This document shows, one piece after another, positions 60,041-64,000 of a stretch of DNA of 64,000 nucleotides; the stretch's first letter is position 1, and each line of letters opens with the position of its first letter. A program made the position numbers and the translations under genes. This DNA is from Thiospirillum jenense (GTDB lineage Bacteria > Pseudomonadota > Gammaproteobacteria > Chromatiales > Chromatiaceae). The DNA lies in NCBI RefSeq assembly GCF_014145225.1, contig NZ_JABVCQ010000001.1:62001-126000 (forward strand), in the 5' to 3' direction. The notes below the pieces were generated by a model, which saw only the letters and a program-made list of their open reading frames with translations, did no database searches and was not told the DNA's origin.

Positions 60041-60065
60041 TTAATCATTCCCGCGCTGGAGCAGC
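60041..60065. repeat. Degenerate palindromic repeat
   Basis: AATCATTCCCGCGCTGGAGC has the start and centre of the GTTCCCACGCTGGAGC family; the second arm is lost. A complete copy follows 45 bp downstream. Confidence 0.5.
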
Positions 60066-60109
60066 GCTGTTCAGTGCTAATCAATCATCAATTAAAACTC
60101 GCAAAATGT

Positions 60110-60141
60110 GCGTTCCCACGCTGGAGCATGGGAACGATCAA
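60110..60141. repeat. GTTCCCACGC palindromic repeat, full copy
   Basis: GCGTTCCCACGC-TGGAGC-ATGGGAACGATCA: the same version as the one inside the Type ISP gene. Confidence 0.85.
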
Positions 60142-60173
60142 CTTCTTGATTTACTAATTAAAACAACGCCCAT

Positions 60174-60632
60174 CTAATCTAAATCACTGATCGGCAAAAA
60201 ATCGTGATCTAGGATTTGCGCAAGCGTGTATGGACACACGCGGGGAATAGCAGCGGTTTCTCCATGTGCGATTAATGATTTTTCGACAGAACGGCGCGCT
60301 TGTATCCACGCCTTCTCTAATAACTCATTCGCATCATGCTGCAAACTAGGCGTCATTTCCATACGAGTTTGCACCTGATCGCGCCATTCTGTGATTTCTT
60401 CCAACCAATGCAATTGCGGCCAGGTCGCTGGAGAAAATTGGAGTTTTAATAAATGAATCAGGAGTTGGCGCAGTAACGATTGCAATGCAACTTTTTGTTC
60501 TCGCCCCATCTCTTCTAATTCCTCAATTAAATGCTGACAATCCAGTTGAATAAACTGGCGAGCGCGTAATAACGCCGCTTGTTGTTCTAGCCAACATAAA
60601 AAGTCAGTTTCATACATATCTGTTGAACGCAT
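60174..60632 (-). CDS. DUF29 family protein
   Basis: Encodes 152 residues: YETDFLCWLEQQAALLRARQF, then HLIEELEEMGREQKVALQSLLRQLLIHLLKLQF and WQ-rich helices follow the DUF29 pattern. All-helical, cytoplasmic. Function is unknown; the family is common in cyanobacteria and sulfur bacteria, often in many copies. Alternative start at Met6 (60617). Confidence 0.88.
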   Translation of the reverse strand: MRSTDMYETDFLCWLEQQAALLRARQFIQLDCQHLIEELEEMGREQKVALQSLLRQLLIHLLKLQFSPATWPQLHWLEEITEWRDQVQTRMEMTPSLQHDANELLEKAWIQARRSVEKSLIAHGETAAIPRVCPYTLAQILDHDFLPISDLD

Positions 60633-60677
60633 GGCAACCGCTTGATTGGTGCGTTGTTAATCGCAGTGCCAATTGCG

Positions 60678-62753
60678 TCATGCTTCCGGCACCTGTTGGT
60701 TTAATTCGGCTAACCAAAGATCGGCGGACGCATCACTCGGTGCGCGCCAATCACCACGCGGTGATAATGAACCGCCCGATCCGACCTTGGGTCCATTCGG
60801 CAAACAACTGCGTTTGAATTGACTTTGTCCAAAGAACCGCGTCACAAATACGATTAACCAATGGCGAATGGTGATTAAATCGTATTGATGCCGCCGCGCC
60901 ATTGGCAAATTATCCGGCCACATCCCTTGAGTGCGATCATGCCAGGCGTGCCAGGCTAAAAAGGCGATTTTACTCGGGCGCAGTCCATAGCGCGTGGTGT
61001 AATACAAATTAAAATCTTGCAATTCATAAGGGCCAATGGTCGCCTCGGTACTTTGCAATTGCACCGCGCCGCTGGCATCGGCGGTGGCGGGAATTAACTC
61101 GGGTGAAATCTCGGTTGCTAAAATCGCCTGCAAAATGTGATTAGTCACGTCATCAAACTGATTACTGCTCATCACCCAGCGAATGAGATATTGAATTAAC
61201 GTCTTAGACACCGACGCATTGACGTTGTAATGCGACATGTGATCGCCCACGCCATAGGTTGCCCAGCCGAGCGCCAATTCAGATAAATCACCCGTGCCTA
61301 ATACCAGCGCGTGATGATAATTCGCTAACCGAAATAAATGCGAGGTGCGCTCGCCGGCTTGAACATTTTCAAACGTCACGTCATACACCGGCGCGCCAGC
61401 AGCAAATGGATGATTAAGATCGCGCAGCATTTGTTCACACGACGGGCGGATGTCAATTTCCTGCGCGGTGACGCCCAGCGCCGCCATCAATTGCCACGCA
61501 TTGCGGCGCGTCGTGTCGCCAGTGGCAAAGCCCGGCAGACTGTAGGCGAGAATATTGGTGCGCGGCAGGTGCAACCAATCCATCGTCCGCGCCGCCACCA
61601 GCAACGCTTGCGTCGAATCCAACCCGCCCGACACGCCCAGCACCAGCCGCTCGATGCCGCTACTTTCCAGCCGCTGCGCCAGCGCCTGCACCTGAATGTG
61701 ATACGCCTCATAGCACTGCGCATCCCGCGTGGTCGTGTCGGCGGGAACAAATGGAAAGCGGGCGACGGCGCGGCATAACCCCAGATCACCGCTGGGCGGC
61801 TGAACGCTGAAGGTCACGCGGCGCAGTTGGCGCAATTGGTCACGCGCAGCCGCGGCCGCGTCGCCGAAACTCGTGACGCGCAGCCGTTCCGCCCGCAACT
61901 GGTCCAGGTCAATATCGGCCACGATCAACTGCGATTCTCGCGCAAACCGCTGCGATTCGGCTAACAAATTGCCATTTTCAAAAATGGCGGCGTGACCATC
62001 CCACGCCAAGTCGGTGCTGGATTCCCCCGGCCCGGCGGCGGAGTACAGGTACGCGGCAATGCACTTGCCCGACTGCGCCGCGCACAGCGCGTTGCGATAC
62101 GCCGCCTTGCCGATGGTGATGTTGCTGGCGGACAGGTTGAGCAGCAGCGTCGCGCCGCCGAGTGCCGCCAACGTGCTGGGTGGCGTGGGCGACCAGAGGT
62201 CTTCGCAAATTTCCAGATGACAGCACAATCCCGTCACATCGTCGGCTTCGAGCAGCAAATCGCTGCCGAACGGCGCAACTTGGCCGCACAGGGTGATTTG
62301 GCGCGAGTAGGCGGCGGTGGCGCTGGTGAACTGGCGTTTTTCGTAAAATTCACGGTAGTTGGGCAGGTAAGTTTTCGGCGTGACGGCGAGAATTCGCCCG
62401 CGTTGCACGGCGACGGCGCAGTTGAACAGGCGATCTTCGTGGCGCACTGGGACGCCGACCACGATCAGCGGTTGCAGATCACGGCTGGCGCGGATCACGT
62501 CCGCCAGCGCCGTCAAACTGGCCGTCAACAGCGCCTCTTGTTGAAACAAATCCTCGTTGCTATACGCCGATAACCCGAGTTCCGGGAACAGCGCGACGGC
62601 CGCGCCGTACTCGTGCGCTTGTCGTGCCAAATCAAGGGTTTGGCGGGCGTTGTGACCGGGGTCGGCGATGCGGACGCGGGGTACGCACACGGCAGCGCGT
62701 ACCATGCCCTGGTGGTACAGATTAAAAAACGCGGTAGTCGCGGTGGGATTCAC
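60678..62753 (-). CDS. nadE: Glutamine-dependent NAD+ synthetase
   Basis: Amidates nicotinic acid adenine dinucleotide to NAD. The 691-residue two-domain protein has an N-terminal nitrilase-type amidase (Glu in [11 protein letters not shown], Lys in [14 protein letters not shown], Cys in [11 protein letters not shown]) and a C-terminal synthetase with PP-loop [13 protein letters not shown] (about 369-381). The start is a GTG at 62753, supported by [19 protein letters not shown], which matches the usual beginning; Met17 (62705) is the alternative. Its start codon is one base away from that of the divergent DUF721 gene. Confidence 0.93.
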   Translation of the reverse strand: MNPTATTAFFNLYHQGMVRAAVCVPRVRIADPGHNARQTLDLARQAHEYGAAVALFPELGLSAYSNEDLFQQEALLTASLTALADVIRASRDLQPLIVVGVPVRHEDRLFNCAVAVQRGRILAVTPKTYLPNYREFYEKRQFTSATAAYSRQITLCGQVAPFGSDLLLEADDVTGLCCHLEICEDLWSPTPPSTLAALGGATLLLNLSASNITIGKAAYRNALCAAQSGKCIAAYLYSAAGPGESSTDLAWDGHAAIFENGNLLAESQRFARESQLIVADIDLDQLRAERLRVTSFGDAAAAARDQLRQLRRVTFSVQPPSGDLGLCRAVARFPFVPADTTTRDAQCYEAYHIQVQALAQRLESSGIERLVLGVSGGLDSTQALLVAARTMDWLHLPRTNILAYSLPGFATGDTTRRNAWQLMAALGVTAQEIDIRPSCEQMLRDLNHPFAAGAPVYDVTFENVQAGERTSHLFRLANYHHALVLGTGDLSELALGWATYGVGDHMSHYNVNASVSKTLIQYLIRWVMSSNQFDDVTNHILQAILATEISPELIPATADASGAVQLQSTEATIGPYELQDFNLYYTTRYGLRPSKIAFLAWHAWHDRTQGMWPDNLPMARRHQYDLITIRHWLIVFVTRFFGQSQFKRSCLPNGPKVGSGGSLSPRGDWRAPSDASADLWLAELNQQVPEA

Positions 62754-62754
62754 G

Positions 62755-63228
62755 ATGCAGGCACTCTCAGACGGTTGTCATCAATTTACTACGGTAGCGC
62801 AGAATCACGCGCACGGCGGCACTTTGGCGGGGTTGTTAGCCGAGAGCCGACGGCAGGCGCAGTTATTACAACATATTCAAACGTTGCTGCCGGCGGTGCT
62901 GCGCCCGCAGTGCATTCATGCGCGGTTGGATCGTGACCAGTGTTTGGTGCTGACCGTGACTTCGCCGGTGTGGGCGGCGCGGTTGCGGATGCAGATGGCG
63001 ACGGTGCATCGGCAATTATTGGTGGCGGGGTACGCGATTGTGGTGTACCGCATTCGGGTTTTGCCGACAAATGCGCTGGCGGTGACGGTCGCGCCTGCGC
63101 CGCCGGCCGCGCCACCTGCGCCGCGTTTATCAACCGCCACGCGGGAACATTTGGAACAGGCGGCGGCGGAATTGACGGCGAATAATCCTGAATTGGCGGC
63201 GGTGTTATTGCGGCTGGCGCGGCGGTAA
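62755..63228 (+). CDS. DUF721/DciA-like protein
   Basis: Encodes 157 residues from the ATG at 62755. The core [37 protein letters not shown], followed by a basic tail, is the DUF721 pattern. Some members (DciA) load the replicative helicase DnaB; others are unstudied, so a replication role is plausible but not shown. The C-terminal region is Pro/Ala-rich with a final helix ([15 protein letters not shown]). A GGTGGGA site stands before the start. The gene is divergent with nadE. Confidence 0.75.
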   Translation: MQALSDGCHQFTTVAQNHAHGGTLAGLLAESRRQAQLLQHIQTLLPAVLRPQCIHARLDRDQCLVLTVTSPVWAARLRMQMATVHRQLLVAGYAIVVYRIRVLPTNALAVTVAPAPPAAPPAPRLSTATREHLEQAAAELTANNPELAAVLLRLARR

Positions 63229-63248
63229 TAAAAAAAGCGCGAGGTTAA

Positions 63249-63998
63249 TTAAAGCGTGTCTAATAACCCCGGAATCTGCGCAATTGCCGTCGTCACAGTC
63301 GCGGCATCAGCGGTGACATCCCGAATGATTTGCGCACCTAATGTCTGCAAATGCGTTTGGCGTTCGGGGGTTAATGCGTTATAAGCAATGCCGCGCTCGG
63401 CTTGCGCATTGGCGAATGCCAAACCGACCTGCACTTGATTATTAAACCGCGCCATGTCAATTGCCGCATCTGCATTCGCCCACCCGCCATCAATTAACGC
63501 AATAATCATCTGATCGCGGGTCACATGACTGGTGCTTAATTCGCCTAACCAATAATTTTTACCCGTTTCATCTGCTGCGCGATTAAAAATGTTGTGATAC
63601 AGCGCGTCAATCAAGACATCATTACCAGTTTCCGCTGGATACAACGCTCGCACCGTGTCATTATCAAAAAACGCCTGCGCAACGGTCGTTGGTGTCCAAC
63701 TGCCGCCGCGTAATTCATTAATCCAATACTGCAAACCATCATTGTCCGGCGCATAACCGAGAGTGGCAATATAAATCTCCGTAATCCGCTCGGCATTCGT
63801 GCGCGTTGACGGTTGATAATTAATGATGCGGAAGTTTTGATGCGGTTCTGACCATTGCAAAATCAATTGATCGCCAAAGTTGGGGAAATCAGTCACCGTG
63901 TGTTGATGTTGCACACCGGTAATAGACCCTAATCCGCCTGGCGTGGCAATGGTGAATTGACGAATTGCCACCACTGCGCCATCAATAGTTAATAGCAT
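63249..63998 (-). CDS. C-terminal part of a DUF4214 secreted repeat protein (cut by window edge)
   Basis: 249 residues visible; the frame runs off the window. It matches the end of the 1234-residue protein at 1484-5188: a module ending GGLGSITGVQHQ, QLILQWSEPHQNFRI and the DUF4214 region (EIYIATLGYAPDNDGLQYW, NIFNRAADETGKNYW, ALIDGGWANADAA). It is probably another large surface or secreted protein. The visible ATG at 63998 is internal, as the paralogue has upstream sequence in the same module. Confidence 0.85.
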   Translation of the reverse strand: MLLTIDGAVVAIRQFTIATPGGLGSITGVQHQHTVTDFPNFGDQLILQWSEPHQNFRIINYQPSTRTNAERITEIYIATLGYAPDNDGLQYWINELRGGSWTPTTVAQAFFDNDTVRALYPAETGNDVLIDALYHNIFNRAADETGKNYWLGELSTSHVTRDQMIIALIDGGWANADAAIDMARFNNQVQVGLAFANAQAERGIAYNALTPERQTHLQTLGAQIIRDVTADAATVTTAIAQIPGLLDTL

Positions 63999-64000
63999 TT

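Noticed and set aside
61992-62573. 193-residue plus-strand frame inside nadE
   Set aside because: Antisense to catalytic parts of NadE, GC-rich third-position artefact.

Overview
The window looks like chromosomal DNA of a Gram-negative gammaproteobacterium, probably a sulfur oxidiser related to Chromatiales or Thiotrichales. Evidence: outer-membrane biogenesis genes (lptE, lapB), the lapB-pyrF pair, an ATP sulfurylase of the type used in sulfur oxidation, exopolysaccharide genes of the exosortase A (XrtA/PEP-CTERM) type, and many short palindromic repeats built on GTTCCCACGC...GCGTGGGAAC. Genus cannot be fixed from sequence alone. No rRNA, tRNA, CRISPR array, transposase or integrase gene was recognised.

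Layout. 0-9 kb: birA, a small exported protein, a large repeat-built secreted protein (DUF1566, seven InlB-B-like repeats, DUF4214) with a small DUF1566 neighbour, a DUF1631 protein and an EF-hand protein. 9-16.5 kb: a CZB chemoreceptor, a divergent heme oxygenase, an orphan HTH-DNA methylase, two Sel1-repeat proteins made by duplication, an SDR-type oxidoreductase and an ApeP-like dehydratase. 17-26.9 kb: zwf, pgi, then XrtA-type amidotransferase, nucleotide-sugar dehydrogenase and the EpsB-type sugar transferase, then sat. 27-35 kb: a chemoreceptor, then argG, galU, pyrF and lapB on the minus strand, and pyrG on the plus strand.

35-47.3 kb is the accessory part: a single-chain Type ISP restriction-modification enzyme with a palindromic repeat translated inside it, an RHH antitoxin followed by a truncated RelE remnant, a HicB-like protein, DUF2442, a PilZ-like protein, wrbA, a HicBA pair, a DUF4160 gene with a decayed DUF2442 partner, a low-GC glycine-rich membrane/TPR protein, and a broken Uma2 gene in a hairpin-rich stretch. 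A 60-70 bp inverted-repeat element occurs once on each side of the HicBA/DUF4160 block.

47.3-64 kb returns to core genes: hemE, a Kef-type antiporter, a VWA protein, leuS-lptE-holA (close operon), clpS-clpA, infA, two tandem Uma2 genes, a DUF29 gene, nadE and a divergent DUF721/DciA-like gene. The last gene, cut by the window edge, is a paralogue of the large secreted protein at the start.

Functional links: galU, the dehydrogenase, the amidotransferase and the sugar transferase all fit extracellular polysaccharide synthesis. zwf and pgi feed hexose phosphates. The restriction enzyme, orphan methylase and toxin-antitoxin modules form a defence and stability layer.
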